The position numbers and the translations under genes were made by a program. From Nitrospira sp. SG-bin1 (GTDB taxonomy: Bacteria; Nitrospirota; Nitrospiria; Nitrospirales; Nitrospiraceae), in NCBI GenBank assembly GCA_002083365.1, contig LVWS01000018.1, forward strand, positions 84,099 to 148,098: a DNA stretch of 64,000 nucleotides, read 5' to 3'. Of this stretch, positions 32,767 through 41,051 are shown one piece after another (the stretch's first letter is position 1; each line of letters starts with the position of its first letter). Under the pieces are notes generated by a model. That model had not been told where the DNA came from, did not search any database, and was given only the letters and a program-made list of their open reading frames with translations.

Positions 32767-33114
32767 TTACTTCACTTCGGCCAGATGCGTCGCCGCCCCG
32801 TCGGCATGTTCGGTACAGGCATCGGCATGTCCGGCCTTGCCATGCTTCACGGCTTCCGTTAAGTGCTTCACCCCTTCGGCCAAGTGCGGATTCTTCATTC
32901 CTGCCGCTTGCGCATGTTTGAGCGCCTCACTCGCGTGTTCCACGCATGCATCCGCATGTCCTTCTTTCCCATGTGACGCGGCACCTTTTGCATGTTCCAC
33001 CGCTTCGGCCACATGCTTGTCGGCGGCAAGCGCCAAACCGCTCAGCACCGGAGCCCCCACCAACGTGCCGATCCCGAGAGCCAACATCGCACTACGAAGG
33101 ATTCTTCTCATCAT
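32767..33114 (-). CDS. smbP: SmbP-type small periplasmic metal-binding protein
   Basis: 115 residues: a signal peptide (MLALGIGTLVGAPVLSGLALAAD, cleavage near 31) and a mature part of short helical repeats full of His, Glu and Lys (HVAEAVEHAKGAASHGKEGH, HADACVEHASEALKHAQ, HADACTEHADGAATHLAEVK). This is the pattern of SmbP, a copper and metal-binding four-helix protein first described in Nitrosomonas and frequent in nitrifiers. Two ADAC(V/T)EHA repeats carry the only cysteines. The ATG at 33114 follows AAGGAGGCAGCC. It probably buffers copper or other metals in the periplasm. Confidence 0.88.
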   Translation of the reverse strand: MMRRILRSAMLALGIGTLVGAPVLSGLALAADKHVAEAVEHAKGAASHGKEGHADACVEHASEALKHAQAAGMKNPHLAEGVKHLTEAVKHGKAGHADACTEHADGAATHLAEVK

Positions 33115-33196
33115 GGCTGCCTCCTTGATGGTTGAAGTCTTGCCGCTCACGTGGTCCAATTTCGTGAATTCACCTTACACAGCGCTCCTCAGGGTG

Positions 33197-34075
33197 TCAA
33201 GAAGGCTTGGACGCATGATGAAACCCCAGTATTTTTTGGAGCGCATCAAAATCTTTTTCCACCGGACAGGCAAAGTCCCGACTCCACTCCCACCATGATC
33301 CAGGGTAGTTGCTGATGTTCGGATATCCCAACAGCTTGAGGATGAAATAGAGCCAGGCCGATCGTACACCGCCGGTACAGTAACAAATCACGTCTTGCTC
33401 AGGCCGAACTCCCTTTGCCTCCAACATCTCCTTGATCACGGATGGGTCTTTGATGGTGGCATCCTGATTCAAGAAGCCATTCCACGCCACATGGATGGCG
33501 GAGGGGATGTGGCCTGGACGAGGGATCCCGGATACCTCTTTCCCTAGATATTCTTCCACGCTGCGAGCATCCACAATCGCTGTCCGAGGATGCGGCCCTC
33601 CGGCGAGAGTCTTCAGGTCTTCTTTTAACGCCATCACCGCCTTGACCGCGTGCGCCTTGAAACTCCCCATCGGAGGGCGGACACGCCCATGCTCGAACGG
33701 CCGCTTCTCGGCCGTCCACTTCACCCACCCGCCGTCCAAGATGCGCAGACGTGTGTGGCCCAGGTATTCCAACATCCAAAACATGCGACCTTCATCGCCC
33801 CAATTGTCGAAGGGATTGGAGTAGATGACGACGTCGCTGTCAGGAGTCATCCCAAGCCGACTCAGAATACGTTCGATCTGTCCGAGATCGGGATTGAGCA
33901 ATCCCTTCGCCACCGCATTGGGATCACTATATTCATGCCAGGTCGAATGCACCGCTCCAGGAATATGTCCGCCGAACTCATAGGCCGCCGTGCCGCGAAC
34001 ATCGACGAGGACAAGATCGGGACGACCCAATTGCTGCTGAAGCGTTTCAGTATCGATCAATAACGGATGCTTCAT
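33197..34075 (-). CDS. Two-domain sulfurtransferase (rhodanese)
   Basis: 292 residues with tandem rhodanese domains. The N-terminal domain (about 5-130; VLVDVRGTAAYEFGGHIPGAVHS) lacks an active Cys; the C-terminal one (about 150-280) has the catalytic loop CYCTGGVRSAW with the Cys after ICY. It transfers sulfane sulphur from thiosulfate or 3-mercaptopyruvate to an acceptor. No signal peptide at the ATG at 34075. It lies 24 bp beyond the end of the pentahaem cytochrome gene in the same direction, so the two may be co-transcribed. Confidence 0.92.
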   Translation of the reverse strand: MKHPLLIDTETLQQQLGRPDLVLVDVRGTAAYEFGGHIPGAVHSTWHEYSDPNAVAKGLLNPDLGQIERILSRLGMTPDSDVVIYSNPFDNWGDEGRMFWMLEYLGHTRLRILDGGWVKWTAEKRPFEHGRVRPPMGSFKAHAVKAVMALKEDLKTLAGGPHPRTAIVDARSVEEYLGKEVSGIPRPGHIPSAIHVAWNGFLNQDATIKDPSVIKEMLEAKGVRPEQDVICYCTGGVRSAWLYFILKLLGYPNISNYPGSWWEWSRDFACPVEKDFDALQKILGFHHASKPS

Positions 34076-34099
34076 AATGTTATAAATCCGCGGTTAGGA

Positions 34100-35386
34100 T
34101 CAGCTCTCCGCCTTGAGTTTGCAATTCGGCGATTCCGGCCGAGAACTGACAGCCGATACCTGATGGCTCTTGCCATCCAATGCATTCTTGAGATCGCCGG
34201 ACAACGGGAATTCTCCCTCGTACACGACATACCGATAGGGGTCATCTCCGGTCAAACCGTATTTCGTCCGCAGCATCTCATGCTGCGCATCGGTCAGGAT
34301 ATGGTACCGTACCAGGGTTCGCAGCTTCAGTCCCTCCCCTTTTTCAGGGATCCGATACGCGAATTGGTATTCGCGGCTCTCCTGAGGAAGCAGGCGATTA
34401 TCATACAACTCGACGATCGCCGGCTGCCACAGAATCCACCGACCCATCGTCGAGCGTTGCTGTTCCAACACGTTCCCCAGCCGATCTTCCACCAGAAATT
34501 CCACCGTAAAGAATCGGTCCGGATCCCCCGTCGGCGTCTTATGCCCGGCTCCCGCGTTCGTGAAGGTGAGCGTAAACTCCACACGATCGCCCGGCTTCGG
34601 AGCATCCGTATCGGCTTTTACCCCGACCGCAATCGCCCGCTTGACCATCTCAGGATCATGTCCACCACGCCAGAGATGTTGACGCCCTCGGCGCACCGGC
34701 CCACCCATCGCCACCGGCCGATCGATCTCCGGCATGTGACAACTCTGACAGATGAATCCGCGCTCCTGCCAATACTTTCCTTCATATTCGGCATAGGTCC
34801 CGCACGGCCCAACATTGTAGAACTGTGCCGGGCCGGATACGACATTATGACAGCGGTAACAGATCTTGGCCGTCCTGAAATTGGGATCAAACTTCGTCGG
34901 GTGCGGAGCCACGGAATCTTCGAACGGACCGTAAATCACGCCATCGCGCACATGACAGGCCGCACAGGTCACCGACTCTTTTTGATACTCGGCATCGTAG
35001 CGAGGATTCACCTCTTGAACGGCCTTCTCGACCCTCCCACGAGGAATCTCTTTCACCAACGTGGGCTGCTGGTTTTCGAGCGGCGTATGACAATTGAGGC
35101 ACACCCAGACATTGTTGTCTTTCTTCCAGTATGCCTGAAAGAACGGGTCTTCATAGGCATGGGCATGAATGCTCGTCTTCCATTCCTCGTAAATTTCGCG
35201 GTGACATTGGCCGCAGGATTCCGCCTTGAGACTTGCCAGCCCCTGAGGAACCGTCTGGTAGGGAATGGCATGGGCATAATCGGACCGCAAACCGAAGATG
35301 ACGACCGGTTTGACCTCGGTGTAATAAAGATAGACCAGCCCGACCAGACTTAGCACCCCCAGGCCGATCTTCAGTCCTCGTGTCAT
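34100..35386 (-). CDS. Membrane-anchored pentahaem c-type cytochrome
   Basis: 428 residues. A single N-terminal helix (about 5-24) anchors the protein with its haem domain in the periplasm. Five CxxCH sites begin at residues 58, 96, 141, 176 and 213. The block ESCGQCHREIYEEWKTSIHAHAYEDP and the later GVIYGPFEDS are typical of cytochrome c554/NrfA-like multihaem folds. The last 200 residues (RVEFTLTFTNAGAGHKTPTGDPDRFFTVEF) are haem-free and beta-rich. Its ATG overlaps the deacetylase stop by 4 bp (ATGA). Two related five-haem genes lie at 54.1-56.9 kb. Confidence 0.9.
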   Translation of the reverse strand: MTRGLKIGLGVLSLVGLVYLYYTEVKPVVIFGLRSDYAHAIPYQTVPQGLASLKAESCGQCHREIYEEWKTSIHAHAYEDPFFQAYWKKDNNVWVCLNCHTPLENQQPTLVKEIPRGRVEKAVQEVNPRYDAEYQKESVTCAACHVRDGVIYGPFEDSVAPHPTKFDPNFRTAKICYRCHNVVSGPAQFYNVGPCGTYAEYEGKYWQERGFICQSCHMPEIDRPVAMGGPVRRGRQHLWRGGHDPEMVKRAIAVGVKADTDAPKPGDRVEFTLTFTNAGAGHKTPTGDPDRFFTVEFLVEDRLGNVLEQQRSTMGRWILWQPAIVELYDNRLLPQESREYQFAYRIPEKGEGLKLRTLVRYHILTDAQHEMLRTKYGLTGDDPYRYVVYEGEFPLSGDLKNALDGKSHQVSAVSSRPESPNCKLKAES

Positions 35387-36327
35387 GCGTTCAACAGCGC
35401 CTTGATATGGGCCTCAACCGAGAGGGAGAGGGCTCTCAAATTGTAGCCTCCTTCCAGGGAAGAAAGAATGCGACCCTTCGCGTGGCGTCGGGCAATACCG
35501 GCCACAATTTCCGTCAAATCGGCATAGCCCGCTTCCGTCAAACCCATGCCGGCCAAGGGGTCGTCTTTGTGTGCGTCGAATCCCGCCGAAATGATGACAA
35601 ACTCCGGTTCAAACAGGTCGGCCGCCGGAACGAGGGATTTGAGAAAGATCGCGTGGTACTCTTCGTCCCCTTCTCCAGGCTCCATCGGGACGTTGATCGT
35701 AAACCCCATTCCCTCTTCCGTGCCTCGTTCGCTTCCCCGCCCCGTTCCCGGATAGTGCGGATACTGATGCGTGCTAAAGAAAAGTACGGAGGGATCATCC
35801 TCAAAACTGTGCTGAGTCCCATTCCCATGATGAACGTCCCAATCGACGATGAGCACTCTGGAGATCCCGTATTGCTTTTGAACATAACGCGCGGCGATGG
35901 CGACGTTATTCAACAGGCAGAAACCCATCGCCCGTCCTGCTTCGGCATGGTGTCCGGGAGGCCGGACGGCGCAAAACACGTGCTCGACTTGCCGTGCCAT
36001 GATGGCATCGACCGCCGCCAATGCGCCTCCCGCCGCCAAGTACGCGGCGCTCAATGACCCCGGCGACATTGAGGTATCGGGATCGAGCGACACGCGGCCG
36101 CTCGTGGGCGCATGCTGATTCAGAGCCGAAACATAGTGAGGTGTATGGACTTGCGTGATCCATTCATCTTCGGCGCGACGGGGCACGATCTTGGTTAACT
36201 GAGCCAGCGTGTCGCTCCGTTCCAGTTGTTGCACGATCGCACGCAGCCGGTTGGGAGACTCCGGATGCCCGGGTCCCATGTCATGTTCCAGATAGGCCGG
36301 ATGATAGACGAGACCGGTTTTACCCAT
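35383..36327 (-). CDS. Histone-deacetylase-superfamily amidohydrolase
   Basis: 314 residues of the arginase/deacetylase fold. The zinc and catalytic residues are visible in RPPGHHAEAGRAMGFC, VDWDVHHGNGTQ, FFSTHQYPHYPGTG and SAGFDAHKDDPLAGM. Bacterial relatives deacetylate small molecules (acetoin utilisation AcuC, acetylpolyamines) or proteins. The ATG at 36327 opens the unit; its stop is coupled to the cytochrome start. Confidence 0.92.
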   Translation of the reverse strand: MGKTGLVYHPAYLEHDMGPGHPESPNRLRAIVQQLERSDTLAQLTKIVPRRAEDEWITQVHTPHYVSALNQHAPTSGRVSLDPDTSMSPGSLSAAYLAAGGALAAVDAIMARQVEHVFCAVRPPGHHAEAGRAMGFCLLNNVAIAARYVQKQYGISRVLIVDWDVHHGNGTQHSFEDDPSVLFFSTHQYPHYPGTGRGSERGTEEGMGFTINVPMEPGEGDEEYHAIFLKSLVPAADLFEPEFVIISAGFDAHKDDPLAGMGLTEAGYADLTEIVAGIARRHAKGRILSSLEGGYNLRALSLSVEAHIKALLNA

Positions 36328-36580
36328 GTTTTACCAATGATAAGTTCTGTGAAGCCTGAACCCCATCTCGTCCGTCACATCGATGAGATGAATAGTTGCG
36401 AGTTTCGTGCTTCAAGTGCCTCACATCGATAAATCGACCCAAGAAACTCCAAACTTGGAACTTAGCATCGCGACACAAACGACGAGATACAACACGCTCC
36501 GTCAGATTATCACGCTGAAAACGTCGTAGACAATGTATGCCGGCGCTGTTATCGTTCGGTATCAACCGGAGGAGCATCGC

Positions 36581-36898
36581 ATGCCGAATCCAAGAATTGA
36601 GCCGCTCAAGAAAGTTCTCGCCATGGATCCGAACGACGATGTCGCGTGGTTTGGGCTGGGGAAAGCCTATATGGACGACGGGAATTTCGAGGAAGCCGCC
36701 GAATCGCTACGCCGGTGTGTGACCGTCAAACCAACCTATTCAGCCGCCTATCTCGCACTCGCACAGTCACTCCAGAGGCTGGGTCGCCTCGAGGAATGCC
36801 GGACGATCTGCGCCACAGGCATCGACGTCTCGACAAAAAACGGCGATGCGATGGTGACGAAGAATCTCGAGGCTTTAAAGCTTTCCCTCCCGTCGTGA
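36581..36898 (+). CDS. Small TPR-repeat protein
   Basis: 105 residues containing two clear tetratricopeptide units (DDVAWFGLGKAYMDDGNFEEA and YSAAYLALAQSLQRLGRLEEC). The ATG at 36581 has CCGGAGGAG nine bases upstream; earlier in-frame codons to 36533 are unlikely. No signal. It probably mediates protein contacts. The deaminase gene starts 18 bp after its stop. Confidence 0.8.
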   Translation: MPNPRIEPLKKVLAMDPNDDVAWFGLGKAYMDDGNFEEAAESLRRCVTVKPTYSAAYLALAQSLQRLGRLEECRTICATGIDVSTKNGDAMVTKNLEALKLSLPS

Positions 36899-36915
36899 CA
36901 TCCGTTTCCTCGTCC

Positions 36916-37509
36916 ATGTTTCCCTTTCGTCTTCCGCCCTGGGCCATCCGTCTGTTTTACCGCCAGCAACGCACGCTGCTCGCGGCTCCAGATCGCATGC
37001 GATTCGTCATTCGGCTGGCTCTGAGAAATGTCACCGCCAAAACCGGAGGGCCCTTCGGCGCAGCCGTGTTCGAGACCTTGACGGGGCGACTCATTGCAGT
37101 CGGGGTCAATGTCGTGGAACCTACAAATTGTTCGCTCGCTCATGCTGAAACGGTGGCGCTCGCCCACGCACATCGTGCCCTGAAGCACTTCGATCTTGGC
37201 GCGGCCGACCTGCCGAAGCTGGAGTTAGTCACGAGTTGCGAGCCCTGCGCCATGTGTTATGGCGCCATCATGTGGTCGGGTGTTCGCAAAATCGTCTGTG
37301 CGGCGCGCGGGTCAGATGCAATGGCGATTGGGTTTGACGAAGCTCCGAAACCTCATAATTGGGTCGCGGAGCTGAAGAAACGGAGGATCACCGTCGCGAG
37401 AGATCTTGGTCGAGAGGAGGCCATCGCTGTCTTTCGGCGGTATCGACAAATGAGCGGCCTGATGTATAACGTTCGGAGGTCGGACAGGACCAACTTGATG
37501 ACGCCCTAA
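36916..37509 (+). CDS. Guanine-deaminase-like nucleoside/base deaminase
   Basis: 197 residues of the cytidine/deoxycytidylate deaminase fold. The zinc site is H76-A-E78 and PC111-AM-C114 (TSCEPCAMCYGAIMWSGVRK). Overall layout (TGGPFGAAVF, HAETVALAHAHRAL, FDEAPKPHNW) resembles GuaD-type guanine deaminases rather than TadA. A hydrophobic, basic N-terminal extension (PFRLPPWAIRLFYRQQRTLL) precedes the domain. The ATG at 36916 is the best start. The stop overlaps the end of the convergent gene at 37506 by 4 bp. Confidence 0.82.
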   Translation: MFPFRLPPWAIRLFYRQQRTLLAAPDRMRFVIRLALRNVTAKTGGPFGAAVFETLTGRLIAVGVNVVEPTNCSLAHAETVALAHAHRALKHFDLGAADLPKLELVTSCEPCAMCYGAIMWSGVRKIVCAARGSDAMAIGFDEAPKPHNWVAELKKRRITVARDLGREEAIAVFRRYRQMSGLMYNVRRSDRTNLMTP

Positions 37510-38348
37510 AGAGTCTGTCTGATCGCATCTTCTTGCCGTGCGCTCAACGGTGCGGTTGCACGAGGATTCTGAATCAACATGCACACGCGGGGCTGGGTAC
37601 GCTCATGTTTGGCCCGCTCGATCAACTCGACATTGGCCAATCTCAAGGCTGATCGGGAGGGAAGCGGCTCGACATCCCGCATTGCAATCATGACGGCGCC
37701 GAGGGTAGGAACGCTCGTGAGCAGCACGGTAACCAACCCAGCGAGCACTTTCAGGTCCAGCCAGATCGGGTCGGCACGCCCGTACTTGTCACCTTGAAGA
37801 TCCGCCCGTGGAACCGAGATGCTGAGGACCACCGGGTCACAATAGCCGGCCACTTGCTTTGCCTTTTGCCGAATGCGCGCGAGAATTCGGTGAATCAGGA
37901 TCACTCCTCGATCTTCTTCACCGATAATCTCCTCGCTCTCAAGCCCTCGCACGGGCAATCGTTGCCGTTCCGCCGACCCGACCATGGCGGTGACTTCCAC
38001 AAAGAACCGGTCATAGTCTGTGTAGCATTCGAGATCCGCCGTTCGCGCCTGCGACTCAGGCAACAACCTGACCCGGACGCCGGCATGGATCAATTGGGTG
38101 GCCAATTCCAACTCGGCGATTGCCGATTCTCTCACCCCATAGTCCACGTGTGTAAGCCGACGCACGAGCCGGGCAAGGCGTGGATGGCTCGATGCATCGG
38201 CACAGTGTAGGTGCAACGTGCTCCAGCGATCATGCAGTTTTTGAGAGAGCCCTTCCGCTTCCCGCTTCCAGGCCGGCATCGAGCCAAGGAGTTCCCCTCG
38301 TAGAGTTGGGGCATGTTTGAACGACCTTCGTGGGCGAAAACGTCCCAT
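37506..38348 (-). CDS. Protein of unknown function with PD-(D/E)xK-like segment
   Basis: 280 residues. Residues about 70-120 read SAIAELELATQLIHAGVRVRLL, then ADLECYTDYDRFFVEVTAM: a helix with Glu, then D, then FVEV, as in PD-(D/E)xK nucleases, but the catalytic Lys position is Thr. The C-terminal third is rich in Val, Leu and Arg. It starts 3 bp past the stop of the gene at 38352, so the two form an operon. It may be a nuclease relative, possibly inactive; not assigned to a family. Confidence 0.55.
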   Translation of the reverse strand: MGRFRPRRSFKHAPTLRGELLGSMPAWKREAEGLSQKLHDRWSTLHLHCADASSHPRLARLVRRLTHVDYGVRESAIAELELATQLIHAGVRVRLLPESQARTADLECYTDYDRFFVEVTAMVGSAERQRLPVRGLESEEIIGEEDRGVILIHRILARIRQKAKQVAGYCDPVVLSISVPRADLQGDKYGRADPIWLDLKVLAGLVTVLLTSVPTLGAVMIAMRDVEPLPSRSALRLANVELIERAKHERTQPRVCMLIQNPRATAPLSARQEDAIRQTL

Positions 38349-38351
38349 GGT

Positions 38352-38849
38352 TCACGCCACCTCCGAATCGCCTTCATCATTCGAGGTCGGTCCGAGAACC
38401 TCCCCCTGCCGCTTGGCGAGTTCTTCAGAAGCCTCATCCAACCATCGTCCTGCGCAGCCGAGCACTTCACGAACCAAGGGCTCCGGATACCCCGTTCGTT
38501 TGATCGTCCACTGAGAAATATATTCGAGGAGCGTTTCCCGGTCGAAGGATCTTGTCGAATGCACCGCCAAGGTCGACAGCTCTCCTAACCCCGTGTGAAG
38601 GATGTCCGAAACGGTGTCCCGGGCATACGACGTGCTTGCGGTCACATATTGGACGACGCGATGGATCTCTTGGTCGTTCATATCGCTGTCCGTTTTGAGG
38701 ATTTTTACATCTCGGTGGTGGACTGTCAACGCAGCTGCCCATCCATGGCCGCTTCCGACGATTTCTCCACCTTCGGCACGGGCCGGATGATAAGATGCCG
38801 GCGCACCGTTTGACGGCTCTTCAACAGCGACGTAAAGGAGATCGGGCAT
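38352..38849 (-). CDS. Protein of unknown function, partner of the gene at 37506
   Basis: 165 residues from the ATG at 38849, which follows no strong site. No signal or membrane segment. A helical, acidic C-terminus (GRWLDEASEELAKRQGEV) is the main visible trait; the N-terminal half looks mixed alpha/beta (DLLYVAVEEPSNG, LTVHHRDVKIL). It is divergent from pepF, with 40 bp between the starts. Not recognised. Confidence 0.55.
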   Translation of the reverse strand: MPDLLYVAVEEPSNGAPASYHPARAEGGEIVGSGHGWAAALTVHHRDVKILKTDSDMNDQEIHRVVQYVTASTSYARDTVSDILHTGLGELSTLAVHSTRSFDRETLLEYISQWTIKRTGYPEPLVREVLGCAGRWLDEASEELAKRQGEVLGPTSNDEGDSEVA

Positions 38850-38889
38850 GATCGCGAGACATCCGGTTCGGCGCAAGACTTCCTCTCCG

Positions 38890-40647
38890 ATGGCATCTAA
38901 TCGGTGGGATCTCACTCACCTCGTCAAAAATCCCACGAAAGACTTAGCGCGGTATTTGGAAGCGCTTGATACACGGGTGGCACAGGTTGAGTCGGCTCGT
39001 CCTCAGCTCCAGGCAACCATGGCCGCCTCTGATTTCCTATCGATTCTACGGCGTACCGAAACAATCGCCGAAAGTTGCGCCCGGCTTGGCGCGTTCGCCT
39101 ACCTCTGGTTTTCGGAAGACACCACGAATACCAACGCGCGATCGTTTAAGTCCCAGGTGGAGGAACGGCTCACCGCCATACAGAATCGCCTGCTTTTTCT
39201 CGATCTCTGGTGGCAGGGAGTCGATAAGGACAATGCCGCACGGTTGATGGCCGACGCCGGAGACTTTCGGTACTACCTGGACACCATCAGGCGCTATACC
39301 CCGCACACACTGTCGGAACCCGAGGAAAAGATCATCAACGTCAAAAATGTGACGGGACGGAACGCCGTCAATACGCTCTATGATGTCGTAACCAACGGGC
39401 TGACGTTCACGATGAAGATCGGCGGGAAGACTCGTACCATGAACCGCGAAGAACTCATGAGTCATGTACGAAACCCAAAAGCCTCCGTCCGCGAAGCGGC
39501 CTATAAGGAACTCTACCGCGTCTTCTCAGCCCAACGCGACCTGCTTGGAGAGATGTATCGGACGCTCGTGAACGACTGGAGAGCCGAGAATGTCGGGCTC
39601 CGTGGGTACACTTCTCCCATCGCAACCCGTAACCTCGGCAATGATGTGCCGGACCAAGCCGTGGACGCGCTGTTGGCCACCTGCGCCAAGAATGCCCCGG
39701 TCTTCCAGACTTACTTCAAATTGAAAGCACGGATCTGCAAGATCTCCCCCATGAATCGGTACCATATCTATGCCCCTCATCGGGCCGACACCAAGAAATA
39801 CGCATATGCCGATGCCGTCAACATGGTGTTGGCGGCCTATCGCGGCTTTTCTCCCCGGCTGGCAGATTTGGCCGAACTTGTCGTGAAAGAACGACATATC
39901 GACGGACCGACTCGTCCCGGCAAACTGGGCGGGGCGTACTGTTACAGCGTGGTCCCCGGCCTGACACCGTACGTCATGTTGAACTTCACCGGGGAAGCCC
40001 GGGACATCGCCACCATGGCCCACGAACTAGGCCATGCCGTGCATGGCCTGATGGCCAAAGACCATTCGATCTTTACGTTCCATTCAACCCTCCCGCTGGC
40101 CGAGACGGCGTCCGTCTTCGGTGAACGCATCCTCTCGGATACCCTCATGTCGAACGAGCGCAACAAAGCCGTGCGACAGGGGTTGCTCCTCAATCAACTG
40201 GACGACATCTATGCAACGGTGCTCCGGCAGGCTTATTTCATTCGTTTCGAGCAAGCCGCGCATCGGATGGTCGCGGAGGGGGCCACGGGAGATCAACTGG
40301 CACGGGCCTATCTTGCAGAATTGAGGCAGCAATTCGGCAAATCGGTAAAGGTGCCCGACGAATTCCAATGGGAATGGCTCATGATTCCCCATCTGTTCGC
40401 CAGTCCGTTTTATTGTTACGCTTACAGCTTCGGCAATCTGCTCGTGCTGGCGCTGTATCGAATGTACAAGGAACAGGGGGAGTCATTTGTTCCGAAGTAT
40501 CTGGATCTGCTCGCCACCGGCGGCTCCCAATCACCACAGGACATTCTCGCCAAGGTGGGTGTGGATATGACATCGGCCGCCTTTTGGCAGTCAGGATTCG
40601 ATACCATCAACGATATGGTGCAGCAGCTGGAAGGGACTCTGTCCTAA
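38890..40647 (+). CDS. pepF: M3-family oligoendopeptidase F
   Basis: 585 residues. The zinc motif HELGH is at residues 378-382 (TMAHELGHAVHG), followed by the third ligand region PLAETASVFGE about 25 residues later. The N-terminal helical half and the C-terminal YAYSFGNLLVLALY block fit PepF. It cleaves peptides of roughly 7-17 residues in the cytoplasm. The ATG at 38890 (ASNRWDLTHLVKNP) is the family start; a further ATG at 38848 lies upstream in frame. Confidence 0.93.
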   Translation: MASNRWDLTHLVKNPTKDLARYLEALDTRVAQVESARPQLQATMAASDFLSILRRTETIAESCARLGAFAYLWFSEDTTNTNARSFKSQVEERLTAIQNRLLFLDLWWQGVDKDNAARLMADAGDFRYYLDTIRRYTPHTLSEPEEKIINVKNVTGRNAVNTLYDVVTNGLTFTMKIGGKTRTMNREELMSHVRNPKASVREAAYKELYRVFSAQRDLLGEMYRTLVNDWRAENVGLRGYTSPIATRNLGNDVPDQAVDALLATCAKNAPVFQTYFKLKARICKISPMNRYHIYAPHRADTKKYAYADAVNMVLAAYRGFSPRLADLAELVVKERHIDGPTRPGKLGGAYCYSVVPGLTPYVMLNFTGEARDIATMAHELGHAVHGLMAKDHSIFTFHSTLPLAETASVFGERILSDTLMSNERNKAVRQGLLLNQLDDIYATVLRQAYFIRFEQAAHRMVAEGATGDQLARAYLAELRQQFGKSVKVPDEFQWEWLMIPHLFASPFYCYAYSFGNLLVLALYRMYKEQGESFVPKYLDLLATGGSQSPQDILAKVGVDMTSAAFWQSGFDTINDMVQQLEGTLS

Positions 40648-40706
40648 TAATAATCCCATCTCATTGATAGTTGGCTTAGCTAATAATCGCTGGACAGTGT
40701 GGGCTC

Positions 40707-40749
40707 TTGACAGGATCGTTATTTAATGGCATACTGAGAATGCTTCTCA
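40707..40749 (+). promoter_or_regulatory. bfd promoter with overlapping Fur-box-like palindrome
   Basis: A -35 TTGACA (40707-40712), 17-bp spacer and -10 CATACT (40730-40735) precede bfd. The 15-bp sequence TGAGAATGCTTCTCA (40735-40749) is a 7-1-7 inverted repeat close to the Fur core TGATAATNATTATCA and covers the end of the -10 box and the likely start site. Iron-loaded Fur bound there would block transcription, so bfd is predicted to be induced in iron shortage. Confidence 0.6.
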
Positions 40750-40770
40750 TAATCGTTGATTGGTGACTGT

Positions 40771-40968
40771 ATGTATGTTTGCCTGTGCCGAGGAATCACT
40801 GAGTCTGATGTGCGCGATGCGGGGCGAGCGGGGTTTGTGATGCCCTGTCAGCTCAAGTCCAAGTTCGGTCTGAGGCAAAGCGGGAGCTGCGGGCGATGCG
40901 CGAAGAACATTCACGAGTTTGTCGAGCTTGCCGTCCAGGGTTCCTCGACCAGCACGGTCGATCGGTAG
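40771..40968 (+). CDS. bfd: Bacterioferritin-associated ferredoxin
   Basis: 65 residues. The [2Fe-2S] cysteines are in MYVCLCRGITESDV (CxC) and SGSCGRCAKNI (CxxC), the Bfd/Fer2_BFD arrangement. Bfd docks on bacterioferritin and reduces its stored ferric iron for release. The start is the ATG at 40771; a TTG frame opens at 40756. A Fur-type box overlaps the promoter. No bacterioferritin gene is in the window. Confidence 0.92.
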   Translation: MYVCLCRGITESDVRDAGRAGFVMPCQLKSKFGLRQSGSCGRCAKNIHEFVELAVQGSSTSTVDR

Positions 40969-41051
40969 ATTGCCGAAGAGTGTCTCTCGGTTGACCGGAA
41001 GCCCACTCCGGCACCCCCCTTCGCGATTCACACGACCACGACAATGTACGA

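Noticed and set aside
34067..35353. 428-codon open frame on the plus strand
   Set aside because: Antisense to the pentahaem cytochrome; the five CxxCH sites lie on the minus strand. High GC explains the open antisense frame.
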